From Phycicoccus duodecadis (lineage in GTDB: Bacteria > Actinomycetota > Actinomycetes > Actinomycetales > Dermatophilaceae), in the NCBI RefSeq assembly GCF_002846495.1, contig NZ_PJNE01000001.1, positions 3,348,001 through 3,412,000 on the forward strand: 64,000 nucleotides of DNA, read 5' to 3'. This document shows, in pieces, positions 8,602-17,919 of the stretch. Position numbers and translations under genes: made by a program. The notes under the pieces were generated by a model, which had not been told where the DNA came from, ran no database searches, and worked only from the letters and a program-made list of their open reading frames with translations. Each line of letters starts with the position of its first letter. The stretch's first letter is position 1.

Positions 8602-9276
8602 TCAGCCGCCGAGGAGGCGGTGCACCGAGAGCGCGTACGTGCTCTCGGGCGTGAAGCGCTGCCGGTCCCAGGTCGACCACCGGCCGATGTACGACAGCCC
8701 CGCGGCGCGCGCCCAGCGGTCGTAGTCGGGCAGCGCCACGGGCGCCGCCCCCTCGGGCAGGGCTCCGGCGAGCCCGAACCCGGCCACCAGGTACCCGCCG
8801 GGCGTGAGGTGCGATGCCATCCGCCCGAGCACCGCCGGCAGGGTGCCGTCGGCGAGGAACGGCACCACGTTGCCGGCCAGCAGGACGACGTGGAACTCCT
8901 GCTCGGCGCGCAGGTCGAGGGTCGAGAGGTCGGCGACCAGGAACCGCGTGTCGCGGTCCTCCCGCGCCAGGGCCACCAGGTCGGGGTCGGCGTCGACGCC
9001 GACCACGTAGTGGCCCAGCCGCGTCAGCTCGCTGGCCACCCGCCCGTAGCCGCACCCGGCGTCGAGGACCCGCGAGGGCGGCGGCACGAGCTCGGTCACG
9101 AAGCGGGCCTCGCCGTGCACGTCCTGCCCGGCGGCGGCGAGGTCCAGGAAGCGCTGCCGGTAGGCGCGGGCCGCGGCCGGACCGCGCTGGTGGCCGGCCC
9201 AGCGGGTCGTCGGCCCCGGGCGCGGCGCGGGGTTGTCGGGGCTCCACATGCCGCTCGGACGCTCCTCGGTGCTCAC
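8602..9276 (-). CDS. class I SAM-dependent methyltransferase
   Basis: 224 residues. Motif I for S-adenosylmethionine binding is VLDAGCGYGRVA (near residue 70), followed by the acidic end of strand 2 in VVGVDADPDLV and motif II-like LLAGNVVPFL. The N-terminal region up to residue ~60 is polar with no clear domain. Such small-molecule or protein methyltransferases cannot be assigned a substrate from sequence. It starts 8 bases before the 3' end of panB on the same strand and may share its transcript. Confidence 0.8.
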   Translation of the reverse strand: MSTEERPSGMWSPDNPAPRPGPTTRWAGHQRGPAAARAYRQRFLDLAAAGQDVHGEARFVTELVPPPSRVLDAGCGYGRVASELTRLGHYVVGVDADPDLVALAREDRDTRFLVADLSTLDLRAEQEFHVVLLAGNVVPFLADGTLPAVLGRMASHLTPGGYLVAGFGLAGALPEGAAPVALPDYDRWARAAGLSYIGRWSTWDRQRFTPESTYALSVHRLLGG

Positions 9277-9284
9277 CGCGTTCC

Positions 9285-10169
9285 TCAGGCCTCGAAGGAG
9301 TGCTCGGCGGCGGGGAAGGTCCCGCCCGCGACGTCGGCGGCGTAGCTGCGGGCCGCGCCCAGCAGGTCACCGCGCAGGTCGGCGTACTTCTTGACGAAGC
9401 GCGGCGCCCGGCCGCCGCGCAGGCCGGCCATGTCCTGCCAGACCAGCACCTGGGCGTCGCAGTCGGGGCCGGCCCCGATGCCGATGGTGGGGATGCGCAG
9501 GGCCGCCGTGACGGCCGCGGCCGCCGGCGCGGGCACCATCTCCATGACGACGGCGAAGCAGCCCGCCGCCTCGAGGGCCAGGGCGTCCTCGAGCAGCCGG
9601 TCGGCACCGGAGCCGCGCCCCTGGACCTTGTAGCCGCCCAGCACGTGCTCGCTCTGCGGGGTGAAGCCGATGTGTCCCATGACCGGGATGCCGGCGCGCA
9701 CCAGCAGCTCGACCTCGGGGACCATCGCCTGGCCGCCCTCGAGCTTCACGGCGTGCGCGAGCCCCTCCTTCATGAACCGGGTCGCGGTGGCGAGCGCCTG
9801 CTGCGGGCTCGCCTGGTAGGAGCCGAACGGGAGGTCGGCGACGACCATGGCGCGCCGCGCGGCGCTCGTGACGGCGCGCACCAGCGGCACGAGGTGGTCG
9901 ACCGTGACGGGCACGGTGGTCTCGAACCCGTAGACGTTGTTGCCGGCCGAGTCGCCCACCAGCAGAACGGGGATGCCCGCCTCGTCGAAGATCTCGGCGG
10001 TGTACATGTCGTAGGCGGTGAGCATGGCCCAGCGCTCGCCGCGCTCCTTCATCGCCAGCAGGTGCGGCACCCGCACCCGGCGCTGCGGGGCCGCCTGGGC
10101 GCCGGTGCCGTAGGGGGCCACGGACTCCGGCGCCGGCGCGGACGGGGAGGGCGTGGTGGGCTCGCTCAT
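9285..10169 (-). CDS. panB: 3-methyl-2-oxobutanoate hydroxymethyltransferase
   Basis: First step of pantothenate (vitamin B5) synthesis: transfers a hydroxymethyl group from methylene-tetrahydrofolate to ketoisovalerate to make ketopantoate. 294 residues. Hallmarks are the start of the barrel ([19 protein letters not shown]), the metal site in [20 protein letters not shown] and the C-terminal VWQDMAGL. A ~40-residue Pro/Ser-rich N-terminal extension is seen in many actinobacterial PanB proteins. The frame extends to 10382 but the ATG at 10169 starts the homologous region. panC/panD are not in the window. Confidence 0.94.
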   Translation of the reverse strand: MSEPTTPSPSAPAPESVAPYGTGAQAAPQRRVRVPHLLAMKERGERWAMLTAYDMYTAEIFDEAGIPVLLVGDSAGNNVYGFETTVPVTVDHLVPLVRAVTSAARRAMVVADLPFGSYQASPQQALATATRFMKEGLAHAVKLEGGQAMVPEVELLVRAGIPVMGHIGFTPQSEHVLGGYKVQGRGSGADRLLEDALALEAAGCFAVVMEMVPAPAAAAVTAALRIPTIGIGAGPDCDAQVLVWQDMAGLRGGRAPRFVKKYADLRGDLLGAARSYAADVAGGTFPAAEHSFEA

Positions 10170-10246
10170 CCGTCGATGGTAGGCCCGCCGCCGGCGTCCG
10201 CACGTCGGCCTCCGGGAGAGGTCGCACCCGGCCGCGGTGGGCCCTC

Positions 10247-10309
10247 TTGACCGGCCCTTGACCAAGAAATGACCGAGCGCTGACGGTTCCTGAGAGAAAA
10301 CTGTGATTA
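10247..10309 (+). promoter_or_regulatory. promoter with 11-bp phased direct repeats before the secreted protease
   Basis: Four TGAC pentamers recur at an 11-base period (TGACC at 10248, 10259 and 10270; TGACG at 10281), with a looser TGAGA at 10291. The last good copy doubles as a -35 (TGACGG, 10281-10286), 17 bases before TGATTA (10304-10309). An 11-base direct-repeat period is the usual footprint of OmpR/PhoB-family activators, so this looks like an activator site overlapping the -35. Which regulator is unknown. Confidence 0.5.
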
Positions 10310-10367
10310 CGTCGCCCGGGTCCGCGCACTGACAGGGGCACGGACGGACACTCATGGAGGAGATCTC

Positions 10368-12680
10368 GTGACGAGACGACACATCAGCGCGCTGTCAGGG
10401 GTGGCCGCCGCGGCCCTCGCCCTGACGCTCGCGCCCACCACGGCGCAAGCGGTGCCTGCCGGTCCGGACACCCCGGAGAAGGCATCGGCCGCACGGCACG
10501 ACAACCTGCCCAACCCGCTGGCGGAGCGCCAGGCCGCGTTGCGCGAGGACGCGGTCAAGCAGCTCGTGGCCGGGACGGCGAAGACCACCACGATCAACGG
10601 CAACCGGGTGATCGCGGTCAAGAGCAGCAAGGGCGACACCAACCGCAAGGGGAAGGGCGACGGGAGGACGAAGTACGTCAACTACCCCGTCGACCGCGAG
10701 GAGGACATCTTCACCGTCCTCGTCGACTTCGGGGACAAGGTCAACGGCGCCACCGGCGGCACGGCCGGCCCGGTGCACAACCAGATCGCCGCGCCCGACC
10801 GCAAGAAGGACAACTCCACGTACTGGCAGCCGGACTTCAGCCGCCAGCACTACCTGGACATGATGTTCGGCGACGGCGAGTCGTTCAAGGACTTCTACCT
10901 CAAGCAGTCCAACGGCCGGTTCCTGGCCAAGGGCGACGTCTCCGACTGGGTGAAGGTGCCCTACAACGAGGCCCGCTACGGCTCGAACAAGTACTCCGAC
11001 GCCAGCACCTACTGGCCGTTCGTGAGGGACACCGCGCAGGCCTGGTACGACGACCAGAAGAAGGCCGGCAAGAGCGACGCGCAGATCAAGGAGTACCTGG
11101 CCCAGTTCGACAAGGCCGACCGGTACGACTACGACGGCGACGGCAACTTCAACGAGCCCGACGGCTACATCGACCACTTCCAGGCCATCCACGCCGGTGA
11201 GGGCGAGGAGGCCGGTGGCGGCACCCAGGGCGAGGACGCCATCTGGTCGCACCGCTGGTACGCCTACTCGACCGACGAGGGCGTGACCGGCCCGGCCAAC
11301 AACAAGCTCGGCGGCGTGCCGCTCGGCGACTCCGGCCTGTGGATCGGTGACTACACCACCGAGCCCGAGAACGGCGGCCTCGGCGTCTTCGCGCACGAGT
11401 TCGGCCACGACCTGGGCCTGCCCGACCTCTACGACACCGCCGGTGGCGACAACGGCACCGGCTTCTGGACGCTCATGTCCGGTGGCTCGTGGCTGAACAA
11501 GGGCAAGGACTCCATCGGCACCACGCCCGGCTACATGGGTGCCTGGGAGAAGCTGCAGCTCGGCTGGCTCGACCCGGTGGTCGTGCCCTACGGCCAGGAC
11601 ACCGAGGTCAAGCTCGGCTCCGCCGACAAGGTGACCGCCAGCGAGGCGCAGGCCATCGTCGTGCCGCTGCCCGAGCGCACCGTCGTCACGAAGAAGAACA
11701 CCCCGCACTCCGGCACCGCCGAGTGGTGGTCCGGGCTGGGCAACAACCTGAGCTCGACCCTGGCCGAGGACGTCGACCTCACCGGTGCGACCTCCGGCTC
11801 GGTCAGCGCGTGGGTCTCGGGGAGCCTCGAGATCGACTACGACTACCTCTACGGCGACGTCTCCACCGACGGCGGGGCGACGTGGGCCCCGGTCGGTGAC
11901 GGCATCGACGGGTCGGTCGACGGCGACGCGGAGAACGCGCTCGCCTGGACCCAGCGCACCTGGGACCTGTCGGCGTACGCCGGCCAGGCCGTGAAGTTCC
12001 GCTTCCGGGTCGCCACCGACGGCGGTGTCGCGAGCGAGGCCTTCGTCGACGACATCACCACCACGGTGGGCACCACCGCCACGACCGACGACGTGGAGGC
12101 CGGCGCCGGCGCGTGGACGGCGGCGGGTGGCTTCGAGATCACCAGCGGCACCACCTCGCGCCAGGTGCGGGACATGTACCTGGCCGAGAACCGCACCTAC
12201 AGCGGGTACGACAAGACCCTGAGGACGGGTCCGTACAACTTCGGGTTCGCGAACACCCGCCCCGACTGGGTCGAGCGGTTCCCGTACCAGAACGGCCTGC
12301 TCGTCTGGTTCGCCAACGGTGCGTTCGGTGACAACAACACCAGCACCCACCCCGGTTCCGGCCTGGTCCTCCCGGTCGACGCGCGCCCCAACCCGGTGAT
12401 CTTCGCCGACGGGACGCTGCTGGGTAACCGTCGCCAGCCGTTCGACGCCACCTTCGGCCTCGAGCGCACCGACCGGGTGACGTTCCACAAGAACGGCACG
12501 CCCACCACGGTTCCGTCCTCGAAGGGCATCCCGACCTTCGACGACAGCAACCCGACGAAGTACTGGTCGCCGCTGAACCCGTGGAGCTCGACCAAGGTCG
12601 CGGGCTCGGGCACGTCGATGACCGTCGAGAAGTCGACGCGCAACGGCCGGACGCTCATGGTCGAGGTCGCCTTCAAGTGA
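10368..12680 (+). CDS. secreted M6-family metalloprotease (immune inhibitor A-like)
   Basis: 770 residues. A signal peptide is clear at 1-28 (basic MTRRH, hydrophobic core, AQA cleavage). A prodomain follows to ~110, then a peptidase M6 catalytic domain whose zinc motif [14 protein letters not shown] gives His343, Glu344 and His347. The second half (about 450-770) holds beta-sandwich regions such as [22 protein letters not shown], like the MAM/VEG domains of Bacillus thuringiensis InhA. InhA enzymes degrade host or environmental proteins; here a nutritional role is as likely. GTG start with GGAGGAG (10356-10362) upstream. The gene is monocistronic, ending at a strong terminator. Confidence 0.92.
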   Translation: MTRRHISALSGVAAAALALTLAPTTAQAVPAGPDTPEKASAARHDNLPNPLAERQAALREDAVKQLVAGTAKTTTINGNRVIAVKSSKGDTNRKGKGDGRTKYVNYPVDREEDIFTVLVDFGDKVNGATGGTAGPVHNQIAAPDRKKDNSTYWQPDFSRQHYLDMMFGDGESFKDFYLKQSNGRFLAKGDVSDWVKVPYNEARYGSNKYSDASTYWPFVRDTAQAWYDDQKKAGKSDAQIKEYLAQFDKADRYDYDGDGNFNEPDGYIDHFQAIHAGEGEEAGGGTQGEDAIWSHRWYAYSTDEGVTGPANNKLGGVPLGDSGLWIGDYTTEPENGGLGVFAHEFGHDLGLPDLYDTAGGDNGTGFWTLMSGGSWLNKGKDSIGTTPGYMGAWEKLQLGWLDPVVVPYGQDTEVKLGSADKVTASEAQAIVVPLPERTVVTKKNTPHSGTAEWWSGLGNNLSSTLAEDVDLTGATSGSVSAWVSGSLEIDYDYLYGDVSTDGGATWAPVGDGIDGSVDGDAENALAWTQRTWDLSAYAGQAVKFRFRVATDGGVASEAFVDDITTTVGTTATTDDVEAGAGAWTAAGGFEITSGTTSRQVRDMYLAENRTYSGYDKTLRTGPYNFGFANTRPDWVERFPYQNGLLVWFANGAFGDNNTSTHPGSGLVLPVDARPNPVIFADGTLLGNRRQPFDATFGLERTDRVTFHKNGTPTTVPSSKGIPTFDDSNPTKYWSPLNPWSSTKVAGSGTSMTVEKSTRNGRTLMVEVAFK

Positions 12681-12706
12681 CCTGACGAGCATCCCGCTCC
12701 CACGGA

Positions 12707-12736
12707 GGGGGCCCGGGCAGTCGCCCGGGCCCCCTT
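12707..12736 (+). terminator. intrinsic terminator after the protease gene
   Basis: A 12-base perfect stem GGGGGCCCGGGC / GCCCGGGCCCCC with a 4-base loop, followed by TT. It separates the protease from glnA2. Confidence 0.75.
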
Positions 12737-12812
12737 CGGCGTCCACGGACCGGCGGCCCCGGCGCGTGTCACGTCATCCCGACGAAACGTGGGATGAGGC
12801 AGGATTCGACCC

Positions 12813-14150
12813 ATGGACCGTCAGCAGGAGTTCGTCCTCCGCACCATCGAAGAGCGCGACATCCGGTTCGTCCGGTTGTGGTTCACCGACGTCCTCGGCA
12901 CGCTGAAGTCGGTGGCCATCGCCCCGGCCGAGCTCGAAGGGGCCTTCGCCGAGGGGATCGGCTTCGACGGCTCGGTCATCGAGGGCTTCGCGCGGGTCTA
13001 CGAGTCCGACATGCTCGCCAAGCCCGACCCGTCGACCTTCCAGGTGCTGCCCTGGCGCGGCGAGAGCAACGGCACGGCCCGGATGTTCTGCGACATCACC
13101 CTGCCCGACGGCACGCCGAGCATGGCCGACCCCCGGCACGTGTTGCAGCGCTCCCTGGCCAAGGCCGCCGACATGGGCTTCACCTTCTACACCCACCCCG
13201 AGATCGAGTTCTTCCTCCTCGAGCAGGGGTGGAAGCCCGGGAAGCGCCCGCGGCCCATCGACACCTCGGGCTACTTCGACCACACCCCGCACGGCTCCAG
13301 CGCCGACTTCCGGCGGGCCGCCATCACCATGCTCGAGACGATGGGCATCTCGGTCGAGTTCAGCCACCACGAGGCGGCGCCCGGGCAGAACGAGATCGAC
13401 CTGCGCTACGCCGACGCCCTCACCACCGCCGACAACATCATGACCTTCCGCACGGTGGTCAAGGAGGTCGCGCTCGAGCAGGGCATCTACGCCTCGTTCA
13501 TGCCCAAGCCGTTCGCCGAGCACCCCGGCTCGGGGATGCACACGCACGTCTCGCTGTTCGAGGGCGACACCAACGCCTTCCACGAGCCCGGAGCGCCCTA
13601 CCAGCTCTCGAAGGTGGGCCGGCAGTTCATCGCGGGCCTGCTGGTGCACGGCGCCGAGACCGCGGCCGTCACCAACCAGTGGGTCAACAGCTACAAGCGG
13701 CTGTGGGGCGGGGCCGAGGCGCCGTCGTACCTCACCTGGGGCCACAACAACCGCTCGGCCCTGGTGCGGGTGCCGATGTACAAGCCCGACAAGGGCCAGA
13801 GCACCCGCGTCGAGATCCGCAGCATCGACACCGCGTGCAACCCGTACCTGGCCTTCGCCGTGCTGCTGGCGGCCGGGCTGAAGGGCATCGAGGAGGGCTA
13901 CGAGCTGCCGCCCGAGACCGAGGACGACGTGTGGGCCCTCACCGACGCCGAGCGCCGCGCGATGGGCATCAAGCCGCTGCCGGCCAGCCTGGTCGAGGCC
14001 ATCCAGACCATGGAGGCCAGCGAGCTCGTGGCCGAGACCCTGGGCGAGCACACCTTCGACTTCTTCCTGCGCAACAAGCGCGCCGAGTGGGCCGACTACC
14101 GCAACCAGGTGACGGCCTTCGAGCTCGAGCGGTACCTGCCGAGCCTGTGA
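12813..14150 (+). CDS. glnA2: glutamine synthetase, GlnA2 type
   Basis: Makes glutamine from glutamate, ammonia and ATP. 445 residues, the length of the short GSI (GlnA2) group. Catalytic signatures are IGFDGSVIEGF (beta-grasp), FYTHPEIEFFLL, the ATP loop KPFAEHPGSGMHTHVSL and the glutamate-site VEIRSIDTACNPYL. Where adenylylated GlnA1 has NLYDLPPEE, this protein aligns as DVWALTDAE, so the modifiable Tyr is replaced by Trp374. It should therefore escape GlnE control although glnE is the next gene, 10 bases downstream, the same pairing as in mycobacteria. ATG at 12813 lies 7 bases after CAGGAT, a possible leaderless promoter. Confidence 0.93.
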   Translation: MDRQQEFVLRTIEERDIRFVRLWFTDVLGTLKSVAIAPAELEGAFAEGIGFDGSVIEGFARVYESDMLAKPDPSTFQVLPWRGESNGTARMFCDITLPDGTPSMADPRHVLQRSLAKAADMGFTFYTHPEIEFFLLEQGWKPGKRPRPIDTSGYFDHTPHGSSADFRRAAITMLETMGISVEFSHHEAAPGQNEIDLRYADALTTADNIMTFRTVVKEVALEQGIYASFMPKPFAEHPGSGMHTHVSLFEGDTNAFHEPGAPYQLSKVGRQFIAGLLVHGAETAAVTNQWVNSYKRLWGGAEAPSYLTWGHNNRSALVRVPMYKPDKGQSTRVEIRSIDTACNPYLAFAVLLAAGLKGIEEGYELPPETEDDVWALTDAERRAMGIKPLPASLVEAIQTMEASELVAETLGEHTFDFFLRNKRAEWADYRNQVTAFELERYLPSL

Positions 14151-14160
14151 GGGCTCACCG

Positions 14161-17157
14161 GTGAGCTCACGGCCGCCCGAGTCCGTCCCGGCCGGCGTCG
14201 CCCGGCTGGGGTTCGACGACCCCGGCCGCGCCAACGCGCTGCTCGACGACCCCGCGCTCGACGGCATCGCCGGCACCCCCGACCGGATCGACGCCGGGGG
14301 CCTCAGCGAGGGCCTCTCGCGGGCCGCCGACCCCGACGGCGCGCTGCTGGGGCTGGTGCGCTTCATGGAGGCCGCCGACCGGGTGCCCGGGCTGCGCGCC
14401 GAGGTCGTCAGCGCGCTGCAGCAGGAGACCGTGGCGCGCCGCCGGCTGCTGGCGGTCCTCGGCGGCTCCAGCGCCTTGGCCGACCACCTCGTGGCACACC
14501 CCGAGCACTGGACGGCCGTCACCGAGGCCGCGCCCGTCGCCGCCGGCGTGCGCCGTGAGCGCCTGGTCGCGGCGGTCCGCGAGCCGGGCGAGCACACCCC
14601 CGCCGACGCGCTGCGCATCGGCTACCGCGAGCAGCTGCTGGGCATCGCCGCGATCGACCTGACCAGCGAGGACCCCAGCGCCGTGCTCGTGGCCACGGCG
14701 GCCGCGCTGGCCGACCTGGCGAGCGCGGCGCTGGAGGCAGCGCTGGTCGCGGCCCGGGCCGAGGTGGGCCCCGCCGCCGACACCACTCGCCTGGCGGTCA
14801 TCGCGATGGGCAAGACCGGCGGGCGCGAGCTGAACTACATCTCCGACGTCGACGTGGTGTTCGCGGCCGAGGCCGCCGATGGCGTGCCGGAGGCCGAGGC
14901 CCTGGCGGTGGCCACCGACCTGGCGACCCGGCTCATGCGGCTGTGCTCGGCCTCGACCGCCGCCGGGTCGCTGTGGCAGGTCGACCCCGCCCTGCGGCCG
15001 GAGGGCAAGAACGGGCCGCTCGTGCGCACCGTGGCGAGCCACCGGGCCTACTACGAGCGCTGGGCCAAGACCTGGGAGTTCCAGGCGCTGCTCAAGGCCC
15101 GCCCGGTGGCCGGTGACGAGGGGGTGGGCAGGGCCTACCTGGAGGCCGTGGGCCCGATGGTGTGGCAGGCCTCCACCCGCGAGAACTTCGTGCCCGACGT
15201 GCAGGCCATGCGCCGCCGCGTCGAGGAGCACATCCCCAAGGCCGAGGCCGACCGGCAGATCAAGCTGGGCGCCGGCGGCCTGCGCGACGTGGAGTTCTCG
15301 GTGCAGCTGCTGCAGCTGGTGCACGGGCGCGCCGACGAGACCCTGCGCGGGCCCACCACGCTCGAGGCGCTGGAGGCGCTCTCGACCGGCGGCTACGTCG
15401 GGCGCGACGACGCGGCCACGCTGGCCGCCGCCTACCGCTACCTGCGGGCGCTCGAGCACCGGGTGCAGCTGTACCGGCTGCGCCGCACCCACCTGATGCC
15501 GACCTCGGACGCCGACCTGCGCCGCCTCGGCCGGGCCCTGGGCCACCGCACCGCGCCGGACCAGGCCGTCCTCGAGCAGTGGCGGGCCCGACGGCGCGAG
15601 GTGCGGCGGCTGCACGAGCGCATCTTCTACCGGCCGCTGCTCTCGGCGGTGGCTCGCCTGTCGGACCAGGACGTGCGGCTGACCCCGGAGGCGGCCCGCG
15701 AGCGGCTGTCGGCGCTGGGCTTCCGCGACCCCGCCGGCGCCCTGCGCCACCTCGAGGCGCTGACCTCGGGGGTGAGCCGGCGGGCGGCCATCCAGCGCCA
15801 GCTGCTTCCGGTGATGCTCGGGTGGTTCGCCGACGAGGCCGACCCGGACGCCGGGCTGCTGGCCTTCCGCAGGATCAGCGACGAGCTCGGCGCCACGCAC
15901 TGGTACCTGCGGCTGCTGCGCGACGAGGGGTCGGCGGCCGAGCGGCTGGCCCACACCCTGGCCCGCAGCCGGTGGGCGGCCGCCCTGCTCGAGCAGGCGC
16001 CCGAGTGCGTGCAGTTCCTCGCCGACCAGGCGGGGATGACGCCGCGCTCGCGCGAGGAGGTGCTGCGCCGGATGCGCTCGGCCGCCGGGCGCAAGGACGA
16101 CCCCGAGGCGGCGGTGCTGGCCGCCCGCACCATCCGGCGCTCGGAGCTGTTCCGGATCGCGGTCGCCGACCTCTCGGGGGCGCTGACGCTGGCCGACCTC
16201 GGGGCGGCCATGGCCGACCTCACCTCGGCCCTGCTCGAGGTGACGCTCGAGGTCTGCCACGAGGCGGTGTGCGCCGAGGCCGGGCAGCCACCCCTGACCC
16301 GGCTGCTCGTCGTCGGGATGGGCCGGCTCGGGGGCCGCGAGCAGAGCTACGGCTCGGACGCCGACGTGCTCTTCGTGCACGACCCCCTGCCGGGCGCCGA
16401 CGAGAACGCCGCCCAGCACCAGGCGATGGACGTCGTGCGCCGGGTCATCGCCCTGCTGGGGCGCGCGGGGCCCGACCCGACCCTCGACGTCGACGCCGGG
16501 CTGCGGCCCGAGGGCAAGAACGGGCCGCTGGTGCGCTCCTTGGCGTCCTACCGCGAGTACTACGCCCGCTGGTCACTGGTGTGGGAGGCCCAGGCCCTGC
16601 TGCGGGCCACCCCGGTGGCGGGCGACGAGGGGCTGGCCGAGCGCTTCCTCGGGCTCATCGCACCCCTGCGCTGGCCCGAGGGCGGCCTCGACGCCGGTCA
16701 GGTCCGCGAGATCCGCACGCTCAAGGCGCGGGTCGAGGCCGAGCGGCTGCCCCGCGGCGCCGACCGCAAGACGCACTTCAAGCTCGGCCACGGCGGCCTC
16801 TCGGACGTCGAGTGGGTGGTGCAGCTGGTGCAGCTGCGCCACGCTGACGAGCATCCCGAGCTGCGCACGGCGTCCACCCTCGACGCGCTCGACGCCGCGC
16901 GGCGCCTCGGTCTGGTCGACGAGGACCACGCTCAGGCCCTGGCCGCCTCGTGGACCCTGGCCTCGCGGATGCGCAACGCCAGCGTGCTGTTCCGCGGCCG
17001 CGCGGTCGACGCGGTGCCGACCTACGACCGCGACGCCGACGGGGTGGCGCGCATCATCGGGATGGAGGCGGGGACGGGGCAGGACCTCGGCGAGCGCTAC
17101 CGGCGCGTGGCGCGGCGCGCCCGAGCGGCGTTCGAGGCGGAGTTCTACGGCCCCTGA
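14161..17157 (+). CDS. glnE: glutamine synthetase adenylyltransferase/deadenylase
   Basis: Bifunctional enzyme that adds AMP to, and removes it from, GlnA1 according to nitrogen status. 998 residues, the full family length. Two nucleotidyltransferase domains are visible: the N-terminal one (deadenylase) with GKTGGRELNYISDVDV around residues 217-232, and the C-terminal one (adenylyltransferase) with GMGRLGGREQSYGSDADV around 720-737. Each is followed by the repeated LRPEGKNGPLVR segment. GTG start 10 bases after the glnA2 stop. The target GlnA1 is not encoded in this window. Confidence 0.95.
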   Translation: MSSRPPESVPAGVARLGFDDPGRANALLDDPALDGIAGTPDRIDAGGLSEGLSRAADPDGALLGLVRFMEAADRVPGLRAEVVSALQQETVARRRLLAVLGGSSALADHLVAHPEHWTAVTEAAPVAAGVRRERLVAAVREPGEHTPADALRIGYREQLLGIAAIDLTSEDPSAVLVATAAALADLASAALEAALVAARAEVGPAADTTRLAVIAMGKTGGRELNYISDVDVVFAAEAADGVPEAEALAVATDLATRLMRLCSASTAAGSLWQVDPALRPEGKNGPLVRTVASHRAYYERWAKTWEFQALLKARPVAGDEGVGRAYLEAVGPMVWQASTRENFVPDVQAMRRRVEEHIPKAEADRQIKLGAGGLRDVEFSVQLLQLVHGRADETLRGPTTLEALEALSTGGYVGRDDAATLAAAYRYLRALEHRVQLYRLRRTHLMPTSDADLRRLGRALGHRTAPDQAVLEQWRARRREVRRLHERIFYRPLLSAVARLSDQDVRLTPEAARERLSALGFRDPAGALRHLEALTSGVSRRAAIQRQLLPVMLGWFADEADPDAGLLAFRRISDELGATHWYLRLLRDEGSAAERLAHTLARSRWAAALLEQAPECVQFLADQAGMTPRSREEVLRRMRSAAGRKDDPEAAVLAARTIRRSELFRIAVADLSGALTLADLGAAMADLTSALLEVTLEVCHEAVCAEAGQPPLTRLLVVGMGRLGGREQSYGSDADVLFVHDPLPGADENAAQHQAMDVVRRVIALLGRAGPDPTLDVDAGLRPEGKNGPLVRSLASYREYYARWSLVWEAQALLRATPVAGDEGLAERFLGLIAPLRWPEGGLDAGQVREIRTLKARVEAERLPRGADRKTHFKLGHGGLSDVEWVVQLVQLRHADEHPELRTASTLDALDAARRLGLVDEDHAQALAASWTLASRMRNASVLFRGRAVDAVPTYDRDADGVARIIGMEAGTGQDLGERYRRVARRARAAFEAEFYGP

Positions 17158-17216
17158 GCGCCGCGCCGCGGGACGAAGAGTGTCCATCGGCGGCCAGCCC
17201 GTGGCATCCTGCTGCC

Positions 17217-17873
17217 GTGACGACGATGGACCGCCACGTGGACGATTCCGCAGGTCAGGGGCCCGCCCCGGCGTTCGCGGACGGTTGGTACGACTATGCG
17301 ACCCAGCGCTGGTACTGGGACGACCAGATGTTCACCATGCTCGGCCTGCACGACGAGGGTGTCGACCCCACCCAGCTGGTCTTCGAGCGGATGCACCCCG
17401 CCGATGCGCCGGTGGTGCGGGCGGCCCTGGAGCGGGCCATCGCGCAGGTCGCCCCGGTCTCGGGGCAGTACCGGCTGCGCGACGACGAGGGCGTCGAGCG
17501 CACCGTCGCCTTCGCCGCCGACGTGGAGCGGGACGAGACGGGTGAGGCGCGCCGGCTCGTCGGGCTGGCCTTCGACGTCAGCCGGGCCTCGCGCCTGGCG
17601 GCCGACGAGGCCGTGATGGCGGCGACCCTCGACCGGGCCGCCATCGAGCAGGTCAAGGGGGCACTGATGTTCACCTACGGCGTCGACGCCGACGCCGCGT
17701 TCGGGCTGCTGGTGCGCTACTCCCAGCGCGGCAACGTCAAGCTCGCGGTCGTCGCCCGACGGGTGGCGGCCCTGCTGGCGGCCCAGTCCGCCCCGGGCAC
17801 CGAGCAGTCGATGCTGCGGGTGCTCGAGGCGGCGCTGCGCCCCGCGGCCGTCGTGGAGGAGGAGACGGGCTGA
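17217..17873 (+). CDS. PAS-ANTAR RNA-binding antitermination regulator
   Basis: 218 residues. A PAS fold (about 20-125; WYWDDQMFTMLGL, then the HPAD motif and a YRL strand) is followed by an ANTAR domain (about 150-205; AAIEQVKGALMFTYGVDADAAFGLLVRYSQ). ANTAR domains bind paired hexanucleotide-loop RNA hairpins and block termination. PAS probably senses a small ligand or redox state and controls dimerisation. No partner kinase lies next to it. The GTG at 17217 is used; an ATG nine bases later is possible. A CATCCT box 6 bases before the GTG may make it leaderless. Its RNA targets are unknown. Confidence 0.85.
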   Translation: MTTMDRHVDDSAGQGPAPAFADGWYDYATQRWYWDDQMFTMLGLHDEGVDPTQLVFERMHPADAPVVRAALERAIAQVAPVSGQYRLRDDEGVERTVAFAADVERDETGEARRLVGLAFDVSRASRLAADEAVMAATLDRAAIEQVKGALMFTYGVDADAAFGLLVRYSQRGNVKLAVVARRVAALLAAQSAPGTEQSMLRVLEAALRPAAVVEEETG

Positions 17874-17907
17874 CCCGGGCGCGCGCGGGCGGGACGTCCG
17901 CGAAACC

Positions 17908-17919
17908 TAGACTGGCCCC
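17908..17919 (+). promoter_or_regulatory. leaderless promoter -10 of hisD
   Basis: TAGACT (17908-17913) ends 6 bases before the hisD ATG. No ribosome binding site is visible. Confidence 0.55.

Noticed and set aside
10395..12746. 783-codon minus-strand frame opposite the protease
   Set aside because: It mirrors the codons of the metalloprotease and has no motif of its own.
12765..12812. GlnR box upstream of glnA2
   Set aside because: GTCAC and GAAAC pieces exist but the spacing does not match the gTnAc-n6-GaAAc pattern.
14167..16419. 750-codon minus-strand frame opposite glnE
   Set aside because: Gly/Ala/Arg/His-rich shadow of glnE with no start signal.
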